Source: Pseudomonas fluorescens (lineage in GTDB: Bacteria; Pseudomonadota; Gammaproteobacteria; Pseudomonadales; Pseudomonadaceae). From it: a DNA stretch of 64,000 nucleotides. The notes beneath the pieces are model-generated. The model was given only the letters and a program-made list of their open reading frames with translations. It had not been told where the DNA came from and did no database searches. Shown here one piece after another: positions 1 through 8,858 of this stretch; the first letter of the stretch is position 1, and the number at the start of each line of letters is the position of its first letter. Position numbers and translations under genes: made by a program. The stretch is taken from the NCBI RefSeq assembly GCF_902498195.1, contig NZ_CABVIY010000004.1:1-64000 (forward strand), given 5' to 3'.

Positions 1-75
1 GAACTGACCGAAGCAACCGTCAGCCCGCTGATCGACGTCTGGTACCCGGAAAAGCCGATCAATCCGGTAGCTTGA
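1..75 (+). CDS. 3' end of an unidentified protein-coding gene (partial)
   Basis: The window opens inside a reading frame whose last 24 residues end in PEKPINPVA, followed by TGA at 73-75. The fragment is too short to assign to a family. The downstream hairpin at 88-114 is a good Rho-independent terminator for this gene, which supports it being real and transcribed on the plus strand. The neighbouring purine-catabolism genes suggest a related role, but that is only positional inference. Confidence 0.6.
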   Translation, partial: ELTEATVSPLIDVWYPEKPINPVA

Positions 76-87
76 TGTCATGAAGTA

Positions 88-114
88 CGGCGACCCAAGG
101 GTCGCCGTTTTTTT
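88..114 (+). terminator. Rho-independent terminator after the partial gene
   Basis: An eight-base-pair GC-rich stem (CGGCGACC / GGTCGCCG) with a CAAG tetraloop is followed by seven T residues. It starts 12 bases after the stop codon of the partial gene at 1-75. Confidence 0.9.
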
Positions 115-127
115 ATGCGGAACGAGG

Positions 128-211
128 GATCGCAGCCTCGTTGCACTCGACAGCTCCTACAAGGACACGCGTTCCAATGTAGGAGCTGTCGAGTGCAACG
201 AGGCTGCGATC
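128..211. repeat. REP doublet (REPIN), family C
   Basis: Two inverted arms of about 33 bases, 128-160 and 179-211, starting GATCGCAGCCTCG and ending CAGCTCCTAC, flank an 18-base centre. The same arm recurs at 2521, 14325, 28238, 31718 and elsewhere in the window. It lies between the convergent ends of the partial gene and the BenE-type transporter. Confidence 0.9.
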
Positions 212-213
212 TT

Positions 214-1404
214 TCAGGCCTTGCGCCAATTCAGAATCACCAGCGTCAGCACCCCCGCCACAATTCCCCAGAACGCCGAGCCGATGGAAAACAGCGTCAG
301 CCCCGACGCCGTGACCATGAAGGTGATCAGCGCCGCTTCACGCTCCTTCACTTCGCTCATGGCAATGCTCAAGCCATTGATGATCGAACCGAACAACGCC
401 AGCGCCGCAATCGACAGCACCAGCTCCTTGGGCAGCGCGGCAAACAATGCCGCCAGCGTCGCCCCGAACACCCCGGCGATGCCGTAGAAAACCCCGCACC
501 AGACCGCCGCGGTATAGCGCTTGTTGCGATCCTCATGGGCATGCGGCCCGGTGCAGATCGCCGCGCTGATGGCCGCCAGGTTGATGCCGTGGGAGCCGAA
601 CGGCGCCAGCAGCAGTGAAGCGATACCGGTGGTGGTGATCAGCGGCGAAGCCGGCACGTTGTAGCCGTCGGCGCGCAACACGGCGATGCCCGGCATGTTT
701 TGCGAGGTCATCGCCACCACGAATAACGGGATGCCGATGCTGATCGTCGCGGCCAGCGAAAAGTGCGGGGTGGTCCAGACCGGCGTGGCCACTTCCAGGT
801 GAAAGCCGCTGAAGTCCAGCAGACCCATGAATCCGGACAGCGCCGTGCCGATCAGCAGCGCGCCCAGTACCGCATAGCGCGGCGAGAGGCGCTTGATCAC
901 CAGATAAGTGAAGAACATGCCCAGCACCAGCGCGGTCCGATGCTGGGCCGCGACGAAGATCTCGCTGCCGATCTTGAACAGAATCCCCGCCAGCAACGCC
1001 GCCGCCAGTGACGCCGGGATTTTTTTCACCAGGCGCTCGAAACTGCCGGTCAGGCCGCAGATCGTCACCAGCACCGCGCAGGTAATATAGGCGCCGATGG
1101 CTTCGCCGTAGCTGACACCGCCCAGGCTGGTGATCAGCAGCGCCGCGCCGGGGGTCGACCAGGCGATGGTGATCGGCGTGCGATAGCGCAGCGACAGGCC
1201 GATCGAGCACACCGCCATGCCGATGGAAATCGCCCAGATCCACGACGAAATTTGCCCGCTGGTCAGGCCCGCCGCTTGCCCGGCCTGGAACATCAGCACC
1301 AGGGAGCTGGTGTAGCCGGTCATCATGGCGATGAACCCGGCGACGATGGCCGACGGTGAGGTATCGGCCAGTGGGCGGAGCTGGGTGTGGGTGGTGTCGT
1401 TCAT
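214..1404 (-). CDS. BenE-family benzoate/proton symporter-like transporter
   Basis: This 396-residue, almost entirely hydrophobic protein would form about ten to twelve inner-membrane helices. It has the glycine-rich start (IVAGFIAMMTGYTSSLVL) and the PFGSHGINLAAISAAICTGP segment typical of the BenE/YdcO family of secondary transporters. Family members are named for benzoate uptake; the substrate here is not shown by the sequence. The start was set at the ATG ending at 1404, giving MNDTTHTQ; the open frame continues upstream, but only through a repeat. The gene sits next to a GntR regulator and the guanine/xanthine catabolic genes, so a heterocyclic substrate is possible (inference). Confidence 0.85.
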   Translation of the reverse strand: MNDTTHTQLRPLADTSPSAIVAGFIAMMTGYTSSLVLMFQAGQAAGLTSGQISSWIWAISIGMAVCSIGLSLRYRTPITIAWSTPGAALLITSLGGVSYGEAIGAYITCAVLVTICGLTGSFERLVKKIPASLAAALLAGILFKIGSEIFVAAQHRTALVLGMFFTYLVIKRLSPRYAVLGALLIGTALSGFMGLLDFSGFHLEVATPVWTTPHFSLAATISIGIPLFVVAMTSQNMPGIAVLRADGYNVPASPLITTTGIASLLLAPFGSHGINLAAISAAICTGPHAHEDRNKRYTAAVWCGVFYGIAGVFGATLAALFAALPKELVLSIAALALFGSIINGLSIAMSEVKEREAALITFMVTASGLTLFSIGSAFWGIVAGVLTLVILNWRKA

Positions 1405-1454
1405 GACGGCAGAGATCCTGATGTTGATGAAAATACTCGCGGCATAGCGATATC

Positions 1455-1560
1455 CCCTGTAGGAGCGAGCCTGCTCGCGATGAACGTCAGAGCACCGTGG
1501 AGAATCAGGCATCCAGCGTTATCGTTGACGACCATCGCGAGCAGGCTCGCTCCTACAGGG
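1455..1560. repeat. REP doublet (REPIN), family B
   Basis: Inverted arms CCCTGTAGGAGCGAGC...CTGCTCGCGAT at 1455-1481 and the complement at 1534-1560 surround about 50 bases. Close copies with the same internal words (AGAGCACCGTGG, ATCGTTGACGA) occur at 60042-60145, and a diverged copy at 49280-49380. It occupies most of the 349-base gap between the divergent transporter and gntR genes. Confidence 0.9.
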
Positions 1561-1648
1561 TTTCGGTTTAAGCCTAAACTCAAATGTAAGGAGGCGTTGC
1601 TATACAGCAGAAGCGACAAACAGCCGTACAGTCGTGTTGCCACCCTTC

Positions 1649-1660
1649 ATTGTGTACAAT
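1649..1660. promoter_or_regulatory. Candidate GntR-type operator upstream of the first gntR gene
   Basis: A 12-base palindrome, ATTGTGTACAAT (one mismatched central pair), lies 93 bases before the gntR start codon and between the divergent gntR and transporter genes. It resembles the ATTGTATACAAT operators reported for some FCD-type GntR regulators such as MdcY. Binding by the adjacent regulator is inference. Confidence 0.45.
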
Positions 1661-1753
1661 TGCAATGTATTTTTACGCGATACTTGCCAGCGACCCACTG
1701 TGCCGTATTACAGTCACGGTCAATTCGCCGCAGTTCTCCCGACTCGAGTGCCC

Positions 1754-2518
1754 ATGAACGAACAGTTGCAACCCCTCAAGAAACAACCGCGCGCAGGCAA
1801 AGCCGGCCGCAGCGGTACCCAGGACGATATTGTCTACGCGCATATCTTCGAGGCCATCCTCGAGCAGCGTCTGGCGCCCGGCACCAAGCTGAGCGAAGAA
1901 GCGCTGGGGGAAATTTTCGGGGTAAGTCGCACCATCATTCGCCGTGCGCTGTCGCGCCTGGCCCATGAAGGTGTGGTGCTGCTGCGTCCGAACCGCGGCG
2001 CCGTAGTTGCCAGCCCGAGTGTCGAAGAAGCGCGCCAGGTGTTCCTGGCCCGGCGTCTGGTCGAACGTGCAATCACCGAGCTGGCGGTTCAGCACGCCAC
2101 CGCCGAGCAGATTGCCGAGTTGCGCCAGATGGTCAACGACGAGCGCGACAGCTTCTCCCGGGGCGATCGCGGCGCCGGTATCCGCCTGTCGGGCGAGTTC
2201 CACCTGAAACTGGCCGAAGCGGCGAAAAACGCCCCGCTGATCAGTTTCCAGCGCAGCCTGGTGTCCCAGACTTCGCTGATCATCGCCCAATACGAGAGCG
2301 GCAACCGTTCCCACTGCTCCTACGACGAACACACCCAGCTGATCGATGCGATCGAAGCGCGCAACGGCGAGCTGGCGGTGGACCTGATGATGCACCACAT
2401 GGATCACATCGACAGCAAGCTCAACCTCGACGAGGAAAGTGCGTCGGATGATTTGCACGCGGTGTTCTCGCATTTGTTGCAGACCAAGAAGCCTGGGCGG
2501 TCATCGGCCAAACTTTGA
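1754..2518 (+). CDS. GntR-family transcriptional regulator, FCD (FadR-like) subclass
   Basis: This 254-residue protein has a winged helix-turn-helix at about residues 25-90 (LSEEALGEIFGVSRTIIRRALSRL), followed by an all-helical FCD ligand domain from about 95 to 225. Histidines typical of the FCD metal/ligand pocket are visible (GEFHLKLAEAA; YDEHTQLIDAI; MMHHMDHI). Such proteins bind DNA as dimers and release it on binding a small carboxylate or similar metabolite. It is divergent from the BenE-type transporter and beside guaD-xdh, so it may control one or both. The start ATG at 1754 (MNEQLQP) was preferred over an upstream extension that runs through promoter-like sequence. Confidence 0.9.
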   Translation: MNEQLQPLKKQPRAGKAGRSGTQDDIVYAHIFEAILEQRLAPGTKLSEEALGEIFGVSRTIIRRALSRLAHEGVVLLRPNRGAVVASPSVEEARQVFLARRLVERAITELAVQHATAEQIAELRQMVNDERDSFSRGDRGAGIRLSGEFHLKLAEAAKNAPLISFQRSLVSQTSLIIAQYESGNRSHCSYDEHTQLIDAIEARNGELAVDLMMHHMDHIDSKLNLDEESASDDLHAVFSHLLQTKKPGRSSAKL

Positions 2519-2520
2519 AA

Positions 2521-2595
2521 GATCGCAGCCTCGTTTCACTCGACAGCTCCTACAGAAGACTGCCTTCCAGGTAGGAGCTGCCGCAGGCTGCGATC
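2521..2595. repeat. REP doublet (REPIN), family C
   Basis: Arms beginning GATCGCAGCCTCG (2521) and ending in its near complement GCAGGCTGCGATC (2595) are separated by a short spacer. The repeat lies immediately after the gntR stop codon, in a convergent gap. Confidence 0.9.
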
Positions 2596-2616
2596 TTTTG
2601 ATCTTTCTGACATGCA

Positions 2617-2656
2617 ATAAAAATCCCCCGGGCTGACAGCAACGGGGGATTTTTTT
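2617..2656. terminator. Bidirectional Rho-independent terminator between gntR and guaD
   Basis: The stem AAATCCCCCG / CGGGGGATTT has A residues on the left and seven Ts on the right, so it can stop transcription from gntR (plus) and from guaD (minus, stop at 2671). Confidence 0.9.
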
Positions 2657-2670
2657 ATGCCTGCTACTTC

Positions 2671-3975
2671 TTAACGCTGATGCACCAGGTTCCCCGCCGC
2701 ATAGGTCTGCAGCACCGTCCGGTCATCCCCCAGGGTCATCAACACAAACAGCGACTCGGCAATGTTGTTGGCCTGTTTCAGTCGATAGCCCAGCAATGGC
2801 GTGGCGTTGTAGTCCAGTACCAGGAAGTCGGCGTCTGTGCCCGGTTGCAGGTTGCCGATCTTGTCCTCCAGGCGCAGCGCGCGAGCACCGCCGAGGGTGG
2901 CCAGGTACAGTGACTTGAACGGGCTCAGGCGCGCACCTTGCAGTTGCATGACCTTGTACGCCTCGTTCAGGGTTTGCAGCAGCGAGAAGCTGGTGCCGCC
3001 ACCGACGTCGGTGCCCAGGCCGACATTCAGTTTGTGTTTCTCGGCCATTGGCAGGTTGAACAGGCCGCTGCCGAGGAAGAAGTTCGAGGTCGGGCAGAAG
3101 GCGATGGCCGAGCCGGTTTCGGCCAGGCGCGCGCACTCGTCGTCGCACAGGTGCACGCCGTGGGCGAACACCGAGCGCTCGCCGAGCAACTGGTAGTGGT
3201 CGTAGACGTCGAGGTAACCCTTGCGCTCCGGGAACAGCTCCTTGACCCACTCGACTTCCTTGAGGTTTTCGCTGATGTGGGTCTGCATGTACAGATCCGG
3301 GTATTCGCTGAGCAACTGCCCCGCCAGGGTCAGCTGTTCCGGGGTGCTGGTCGGGGCGAAGCGTGGGGTGACGGCATAGTGCAGGCGACCCTTGCCGTGC
3401 CAGCGCTCGATCAGCGCCTTGCTGTCGACGTAGCTGGATTCGGCGGTGTCGGTCAGGTAGTCCGGGGCGTTACGGTCCATCATCACCTTGCCGGCGATCA
3501 TCCGCAGGTCCAGCTGTTCGGCGGCTTCGAAGAACGAATTCACCGATTGCGGGTGCACGCTGCCGAACACCAGCGCGGTGGTGGTGCCGTTGCGCAGCAG
3601 TTCCTTGATGAAAATGTCCGCGACTTCGTCGGCATGGGCCTTGTCGGCGAACTGGCTTTCGCAGGGGAAGGTGTAGGTGTTGAGCCAGTCCAGCAGTTGC
3701 TCGCCGTAGGCACCGACCATGCCGGTTTGCGGCAGGTGGATGTGGGTGTCGATGAAACCCGGGGTAATCAGTGCATCCTGGTAATGCGTGATGTCGATAT
3801 CGGCCGCCAGGGTCGGGAGCAATTCACTGGCGTGACCGAGGGCGCTGATTTTGCCGTTATCGACCACCAGCAAACCGTCTTCGAAATACTCGTAGGAGGC
3901 TTCGATGCCCACTTCGGCGGGGTCGGCGATGCTGTGCAGGATGGCGGCGCGGTAGGCTTTGCGAGTCAGAGGCAT
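2671..3975 (-). CDS. guaD: Guanine deaminase
   Basis: This 434-residue cytosolic enzyme of the amidohydrolase superfamily hydrolyses guanine to xanthine and ammonia. The metal-binding residues are visible in order: H78-x-H80 in DTHIHLPQ, H233 in QTHISEN with E236, H272 in AHGVHLCDDE, and D323 in GLGTDVGGGT. The start ATG at 3975 gives MPLTRKAYRA, the expected length for bacterial GuaD. The reading frame stays open upstream into xdhC but is not used. It follows xdhC by 23 bases, so it is the last gene of an xdhABC-guaD operon, and its product xanthine feeds XdhAB. Confidence 0.96.
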   Translation of the reverse strand: MPLTRKAYRAAILHSIADPAEVGIEASYEYFEDGLLVVDNGKISALGHASELLPTLAADIDITHYQDALITPGFIDTHIHLPQTGMVGAYGEQLLDWLNTYTFPCESQFADKAHADEVADIFIKELLRNGTTTALVFGSVHPQSVNSFFEAAEQLDLRMIAGKVMMDRNAPDYLTDTAESSYVDSKALIERWHGKGRLHYAVTPRFAPTSTPEQLTLAGQLLSEYPDLYMQTHISENLKEVEWVKELFPERKGYLDVYDHYQLLGERSVFAHGVHLCDDECARLAETGSAIAFCPTSNFFLGSGLFNLPMAEKHKLNVGLGTDVGGGTSFSLLQTLNEAYKVMQLQGARLSPFKSLYLATLGGARALRLEDKIGNLQPGTDADFLVLDYNATPLLGYRLKQANNIAESLFVLMTLGDDRTVLQTYAAGNLVHQR

Positions 3976-3998
3976 GGGATTCTCAGTGGTCAGGCTTA

Positions 3999-4841
3999 TC
4001 AATTGGAGGCTTGGCTGCGGCGTGAAGCAGGCAGCAGTTTGGCAATCGAGCCGGCGCTGGCAGTGTGCTGGCCGAAGTTGGCGTTGTAGGTGGCGATGAT
4101 CTCGCCGGCGATGGAGATGGCGATTTCCACAGGCAACTTGCCTTTGACTTCGCCGATGCCCATCGGGCAGCGCATGCGTTGCAGCACGCTGCTGTCGAAA
4201 CCGCGGTCGCGCAGGCGGTGTTCGAACTTCACCCGCTTGGTTTTCGAGCCGATCAGGCCGAAGTAGGCGAAGTCGTTGCGCTTGAGGATCGCGGCGGTCA
4301 GTTCGAGGTCGAGCTGGTGGTTGTGGGTCATGACGATGCAGTAGCTGCCGGCGGGCAGGTCGTCGATTTCGTCCACCGGTTCTTCGCTGACGATCTTGCG
4401 CACGCCGTGGGGGATCTGTTCCGGGAATTCGTCTTCCCGGGCGTCGATCCAGCGCACCCGGCAGGGCAGGCTGGCCAGCAGCGGCACCAGTGCGCGGCCG
4501 ACGTGGCCGGCGCCGAACACGGCAATTTGCGCCTGGACCTGGCCCATCGGTTCGAACAGCAATACCGTCGCGCCACCGCAGCACTGGCCGAGGCTGGCGC
4601 CAAGGCTGAAGCGCTCCAGGTGCGTGTCCTGCTTGCCGCTGGCGAGCATCTCGCGGGCGATCTGCATGGCTTTGTATTCCAGGTGCCCGCCACCGATGGT
4701 GTCGAAGGTCTGTCTGGCGCTGATGACCATCTTCGAGCCGGCATTGCGCGGCGTCGAGCCCAGCTCTTCGATGATGGTCACCAGGACGCAGGGTTCACCC
4801 CGGTTTTGCAGGTCGGCGAGGGCGTCGATCCAGTTGTACAT
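3999..4841 (-). CDS. xdhC: Xanthine dehydrogenase accessory protein XdhC
   Basis: This 280-residue protein binds the molybdenum cofactor and helps insert its sulfurated form into xanthine dehydrogenase. The XdhC/CoxI N-terminal motifs GSTPRNAGSKM, GGGHLE and GQCCGG are present. A C-terminal Rossmann domain begins at VFGAGHVGRAL and carries the conserved GLIGSKTKR segment. It lies between xdhB and guaD on the same strand. The 115-base gap to xdhB contains a REPIN, so translation and mRNA stability may be uncoupled from xdhAB. Confidence 0.95.
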   Translation of the reverse strand: MYNWIDALADLQNRGEPCVLVTIIEELGSTPRNAGSKMVISARQTFDTIGGGHLEYKAMQIAREMLASGKQDTHLERFSLGASLGQCCGGATVLLFEPMGQVQAQIAVFGAGHVGRALVPLLASLPCRVRWIDAREDEFPEQIPHGVRKIVSEEPVDEIDDLPAGSYCIVMTHNHQLDLELTAAILKRNDFAYFGLIGSKTKRVKFEHRLRDRGFDSSVLQRMRCPMGIGEVKGKLPVEIAISIAGEIIATYNANFGQHTASAGSIAKLLPASRRSQASN

Positions 4842-4878
4842 GTTTCACCTCAACATCTCTGTTGTTTGTACCGGCGTC

Positions 4879-4942
4879 TTCGCGAGCAAGCCCGCTCCCA
4901 CAGGGGATTGCATTTCAATGTGGGAGCGGGCTTGCTCGCGAA
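4879..4942. repeat. REP doublet (REPIN), family A, inside the xdh operon
   Basis: Inverted arms TTCGCGAGCAAGCCCGCTCC at 4879 and their complement ending at 4942 lie in the xdhB-xdhC intergenic gap. Both neighbours are on the minus strand, so the hairpin would be present in the operon transcript. Confidence 0.92.
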
Positions 4943-4956
4943 GGCAGCGCCCCGGT

Positions 4957-7356
4957 CTAGAGCGAAGCCAGCTCGGTTTCGGTTTCAACGGCTTTCACCG
5001 CCTTCAACCGGCGCATCTGCTCACAGCCCCACAACACCCGCTCCGGTGTCGCCGGCGCGTCGATTTTCGGTTGATGCCGGTAGTCGCCCAGGCTCGCCAC
5101 GGCGTCCTTGATCGCGCACCAGGCGGCGATGCCGAGCATGAACGGCGGCTCGCCCACGGCCTTGGAGTGGAACACCGTGTCTTCCGGGTTCTTGCGGTTT
5201 TCCACCAACTTCACCCGCAGGTCCAGCGGCATGTCCGCCACGGCCGGGATCTTGTAGCTGGCCGGGCCGTTGGTCATCAACTTGCCCTTGTTGTTCCACA
5301 CCAGCTCTTCCATGGTCAGCCAGCCCATGCCCTGGATGAAGCCGCCCTCAACCTGGCCGATGTCGATGGCCGGGTTCAGCGAGGCGCCGACGTCGTGGAG
5401 AATGTCGGTGCGCAGCATCTTGTATTCGCCGGTGAGGGTGTCGACCAGCACTTCGCAGCACGCCGCGCCGAAGGCGAAGTAGTAGAACGGCCGGCCACGG
5501 GACTGGCTGCGGTCGTAGTAGATTTTCGGGGTTTTGTAGAAGCCGGTGCTCGACAGCGACACCTGGGCGAAATACGCCTGCTGGATCAGCGCTTCGAAGG
5601 TGAGGATGTGATCGCGCACCCGTACGTGGCCGTTGTGGAATTCCACGTCTTCTTCACTGACCTTGTATTGCCGCGCGGCAAATTCCACCAGGCGTTGCTT
5701 GATGGTTTCGGCGGCGTTCTGCGCGGCTTTACCGTTCAGGTCGGCACCGCTGGAGGCGGCGGTTGGCGAAGTGTTCGGCACTTTGTCAGTGTTGGTGGCG
5801 GTGATCTGCACGCGGTCCATTTCCACCTGGAACACTTCGGCCACGACCTGCGCGACTTTGGTGTTCAGGCCCTGGCCCATCTCGGTGCCGCCGTGGTTCA
5901 GGTGGATGCTGCCGTCGGTGTAGACGTGCACCAGTGCCCCGGCCTGGTTGAGGAAGCTGGCGGTGAAGGAAATACCGAATTTCACCGGAGTCAGCGCCAG
6001 GCCCTTTTTCAGGATCGGGCTATTGGCGTTGTAGCGACGGATCGCTTCGCGACGCTCGGCGTACTGGCTGCTTTCTTCCAGCTCGGCGGTCATTTCCTCG
6101 AGCATGTTGTGCTCGACGGTCTGGTAGTAATGGGTGACGTTGCGCTCGGTCTTGCCGTAGTAGTTGGCCTTGCGCACCGCCAGCGGATCGAGGGCCAGAT
6201 GACGGGCGATGGCGTCCATCACTTCTTCGATGGCGACCATGCCTTGCGGGCCGCCGAAGCCACGGTAAGCGGTGTTCGACGCGGTGTTGGTCTTGCAACG
6301 GTGACCGTTGATGGTCGCGTCGCCCAGGTAGTACGAGTTGTCGGAGTGGAACATGGCACGGTCGACAATCGAGTTCGACAGATCCGGCGAGCAGCCGCAG
6401 TTACCCGCCAGCTCCAGCTGAATGCCATGCAGGCGTCCACTGTCGTCAAAGCCCACGTCGTATTCGACATAGAACGGATGGCGCTTGCCGGTCATGAGCA
6501 TGTCTTCGACCCGTGGCAGGCGCATCTTGGTCGGTTGGCCGGTCAGGTGCGCGATCACCGCGCACAGGCAGGCCGGGCTCGCAGCCTGGGTTTCCTTGCC
6601 GCCGAAACCACCGCCCATGCGACGCATGTCGACGACGATCTTGTTCATCGACACGTCGAGCACTTCGGCCACCAGTTTTTGCACTTCGGTGGGGTTTTGC
6701 GTGGAGCAGTAGACGATCATGCCGCCGTCTTCGGTGGGCATGACCGATGAAATCTGCGTTTCGAGGTAGAAGTGTTCCTGGCCGCCGATGTGCAACGTGC
6801 CCTGGATACGGTTTTTCGCGGTCGTCAACGCACCCGTCGAATCACCGCGCTGATGGGTGTGGCTGTCCAGCACGAAATGCTTTTTGCGAAAGGCCTCGAC
6901 CACGTCCAGCACCGGTTCCAGGTCTTCGTATTCGATCACGGCGGCCATGGCGGCTTTGCGTGCGGTTTCCAGGTCGCGGGCGGCGACGGCCAGCACCACC
7001 TGGCCGACGAACTGCACCGTGTCGATGGCCAGCAGCGGATCGCCGGGCATCAGCGGGCCGATGTCTTTCAGGCCCGGCACGTCTTCGTGGGTGATGGCGA
7101 TGCGCACCCCTTCGAAGGCGTAGCAGGGCTGGGTGTCGATGCTGATGATTTTCGCGTGGGCGCGGTCCGACAGCCGAGCGTACACGTGCAGCTGATTGGG
7201 AAATTCCAGGCGGTCGTCGATGTATTGCGCTTCACCGGACACATGCTTGGCGGCGCTGTCGTGCCTGACGCTGCGGCCGACACCGGTGGTCAGGTCCTTG
7301 GCGAACAGTTCAGCCAGTTCGGCCTGGGTCTTCTCTACGGCGTGATGGTTAGACAT
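4957..7356 (-). CDS. xdhB: Xanthine dehydrogenase, molybdopterin-binding subunit
   Basis: This 799-residue large subunit carries the molybdopterin centre that hydroxylates hypoxanthine and xanthine to urate. An N-terminal a/b-hammerhead domain is followed by the molybdopterin-binding domain. Visible motifs are GGGFGGKET, FRGFGGPQG (cofactor and substrate arginine loop), GGTEMGQGLNTK and the VGEPPFMLG loop containing the catalytic glutamate near the C terminus. Its ATG overlaps the end of xdhA by eight bases, indicating translational coupling. The electron-transfer clusters and FAD are on XdhA. Confidence 0.96.
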   Translation of the reverse strand: MSNHHAVEKTQAELAELFAKDLTTGVGRSVRHDSAAKHVSGEAQYIDDRLEFPNQLHVYARLSDRAHAKIISIDTQPCYAFEGVRIAITHEDVPGLKDIGPLMPGDPLLAIDTVQFVGQVVLAVAARDLETARKAAMAAVIEYEDLEPVLDVVEAFRKKHFVLDSHTHQRGDSTGALTTAKNRIQGTLHIGGQEHFYLETQISSVMPTEDGGMIVYCSTQNPTEVQKLVAEVLDVSMNKIVVDMRRMGGGFGGKETQAASPACLCAVIAHLTGQPTKMRLPRVEDMLMTGKRHPFYVEYDVGFDDSGRLHGIQLELAGNCGCSPDLSNSIVDRAMFHSDNSYYLGDATINGHRCKTNTASNTAYRGFGGPQGMVAIEEVMDAIARHLALDPLAVRKANYYGKTERNVTHYYQTVEHNMLEEMTAELEESSQYAERREAIRRYNANSPILKKGLALTPVKFGISFTASFLNQAGALVHVYTDGSIHLNHGGTEMGQGLNTKVAQVVAEVFQVEMDRVQITATNTDKVPNTSPTAASSGADLNGKAAQNAAETIKQRLVEFAARQYKVSEEDVEFHNGHVRVRDHILTFEALIQQAYFAQVSLSSTGFYKTPKIYYDRSQSRGRPFYYFAFGAACCEVLVDTLTGEYKMLRTDILHDVGASLNPAIDIGQVEGGFIQGMGWLTMEELVWNNKGKLMTNGPASYKIPAVADMPLDLRVKLVENRKNPEDTVFHSKAVGEPPFMLGIAAWCAIKDAVASLGDYRHQPKIDAPATPERVLWGCEQMRRLKAVKAVETETELASL

Positions 7357-8803
7357 AAGCGGTCACCCGAGTCTCGATGTGCGGTGTTTGCAGTTCGATG
7401 AAGTATTTGCGCAGCAGGTTCTGCGCGCTGAGCAGGCGATATTCCTTGCTGGCGCGGAAGTCCGAGAGCGGGGTGAAATCCTCGGCCAGCGCGGCGCAGG
7501 CGCGTTCCAGGGTGGCGCTGTTGAACGGCGCGTTGCGCAGCACGGTTTCGCAGGCGTTGGCGCGTTTCGGAATGGCCGCCATGCCGCCGAAGGCCACGCG
7601 GGCGTCGGCGATCACACCGTTTTCCAGGCGGATATTGAAGGCCGCGCAAACCGCCGAAATGTCATCGTCCAGACGCTTGGACACCTTGTAGGCACGGAAC
7701 AATTGCTCGGCACTGGCACGGGGCACGATGATCTTCTCGATGAACTCGCTCTCCTGGCGCGCGGTGACGCGGTAGTCGATGAAGTAATCCTCAAGGGCCA
7801 TAGTGCGGCGGGTTTCGCCTTTGCACAGGACGATTTGCGCGCCGAGGGCGATCAGCAGGGGCGGCGAGTCACCAATCGGCGAAGCGTTACCAATGTTGCC
7901 GCCGAGGGTGCCCTGATTGCGGATTTGCAGGGACGCGAAACGCTGCAGCAGTTCGCCGAAATCCGGGTACTCGCTCTTCAAGGCTTCGTAGCAATCGGAG
8001 AGGGCGGTGGCGGCGCCGATTTCCAGGCGGTCGTCGAAGCGCTCGATACGTTTCATCTCGGCGACGTTGCCGACGTAGATCATCACCGGCAAGGTGCGGT
8101 GGAACTGGGTGACTTCCAGCGCCAGGTCCGTGCCGCCGGCCAGCAGGCGGGCTTGTGGATAAGCGTCGTAGAGGTCGGCCAGGTCGGCGACGGTCAACGG
8201 TACCAGGCAGCGTTTGTCACCGCTGTTGAGTTCGCCGATGTCGGTCGGGGCGATGGCTTTCAGGCGGGCAATGGTCTCGGCTTCACGGGCATCGAACTGG
8301 TCCGGCTGTTTACCGCAGCAGGATTGCTCGGCGGCCTCCAGGATCGGCCGATAGCCAGTGCAGCGGCACAGGTTGCCGGCCAGGGCTTCGTGGGCCTTGT
8401 GCGAGTCGGGTTCATCGCTGTTCTTTTGCAGGGCGAACAGGGACATCACGAAACCGGGCGTGCAGAAGCCGCACTGCGAGCCGTGGCACTCGACCATGGC
8501 TTTCTGCACACTGTGCAGCTCGCCTTTGTGCTTGAGGTCTTCCACGCTGATCAGTTGCTTGCCGTGCAGCGACGACACGAACGTCAGGCACGAGTTGAGG
8601 CTGCGATAGCGAATGTGTTCGCGGCCTGCGTCATCCATTTGCAACTCGCCGACCACCACGGTGCACGCGCCGCAGTCGCCGCTGGCGCAGCCTTCTTTGG
8701 TGCCGGGTTTGCCCACATGGTCGCGCAGATAATTGAGCACGGTCAGGTTCGGGTCCAGGGCGTGCTCGCTACGGAGTTCCTGGTTTAGTAAAAACTGGAT
8801 CAC
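7349..8803 (-). CDS. xdhA: Xanthine dehydrogenase, iron-sulfur/FAD subunit
   Basis: This 484-residue small subunit passes electrons from the molybdenum centre to NAD through two [2Fe-2S] clusters and FAD. The plant-type ferredoxin cysteines C39, C44 and C47 lie in CASGDCGACT. The second cluster is in GSQCGFCTPGF and CRCTGYRPI. The FAD-binding loop AGGTDLALEV follows. The start is read as GTG ending at 8803 (MIQFLLNQ), because a GAGG ribosome-binding site lies six bases before it and this matches the usual family start. The open frame extends about 24 codons further upstream. Confidence 0.94.
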   Translation of the reverse strand: MIQFLLNQELRSEHALDPNLTVLNYLRDHVGKPGTKEGCASGDCGACTVVVGELQMDDAGREHIRYRSLNSCLTFVSSLHGKQLISVEDLKHKGELHSVQKAMVECHGSQCGFCTPGFVMSLFALQKNSDEPDSHKAHEALAGNLCRCTGYRPILEAAEQSCCGKQPDQFDAREAETIARLKAIAPTDIGELNSGDKRCLVPLTVADLADLYDAYPQARLLAGGTDLALEVTQFHRTLPVMIYVGNVAEMKRIERFDDRLEIGAATALSDCYEALKSEYPDFGELLQRFASLQIRNQGTLGGNIGNASPIGDSPPLLIALGAQIVLCKGETRRTMALEDYFIDYRVTARQESEFIEKIIVPRASAEQLFRAYKVSKRLDDDISAVCAAFNIRLENGVIADARVAFGGMAAIPKRANACETVLRNAPFNSATLERACAALAEDFTPLSDFRASKEYRLLSAQNLLRKYFIELQTPHIETRVTAYV

Positions 8804-8858
8804 GGAAGGCCTCGCAGACTCATTATTGTTGTTAACCGATGTGACCGAATTTAGCAGG

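Noticed and set aside
3976..4584. A guaD open frame extending upstream by about 200 codons
   Set aside because: The extension reads through xdhC in another frame, has arginine/proline-rich shadow composition, and ATG at 3975 gives the normal GuaD length.
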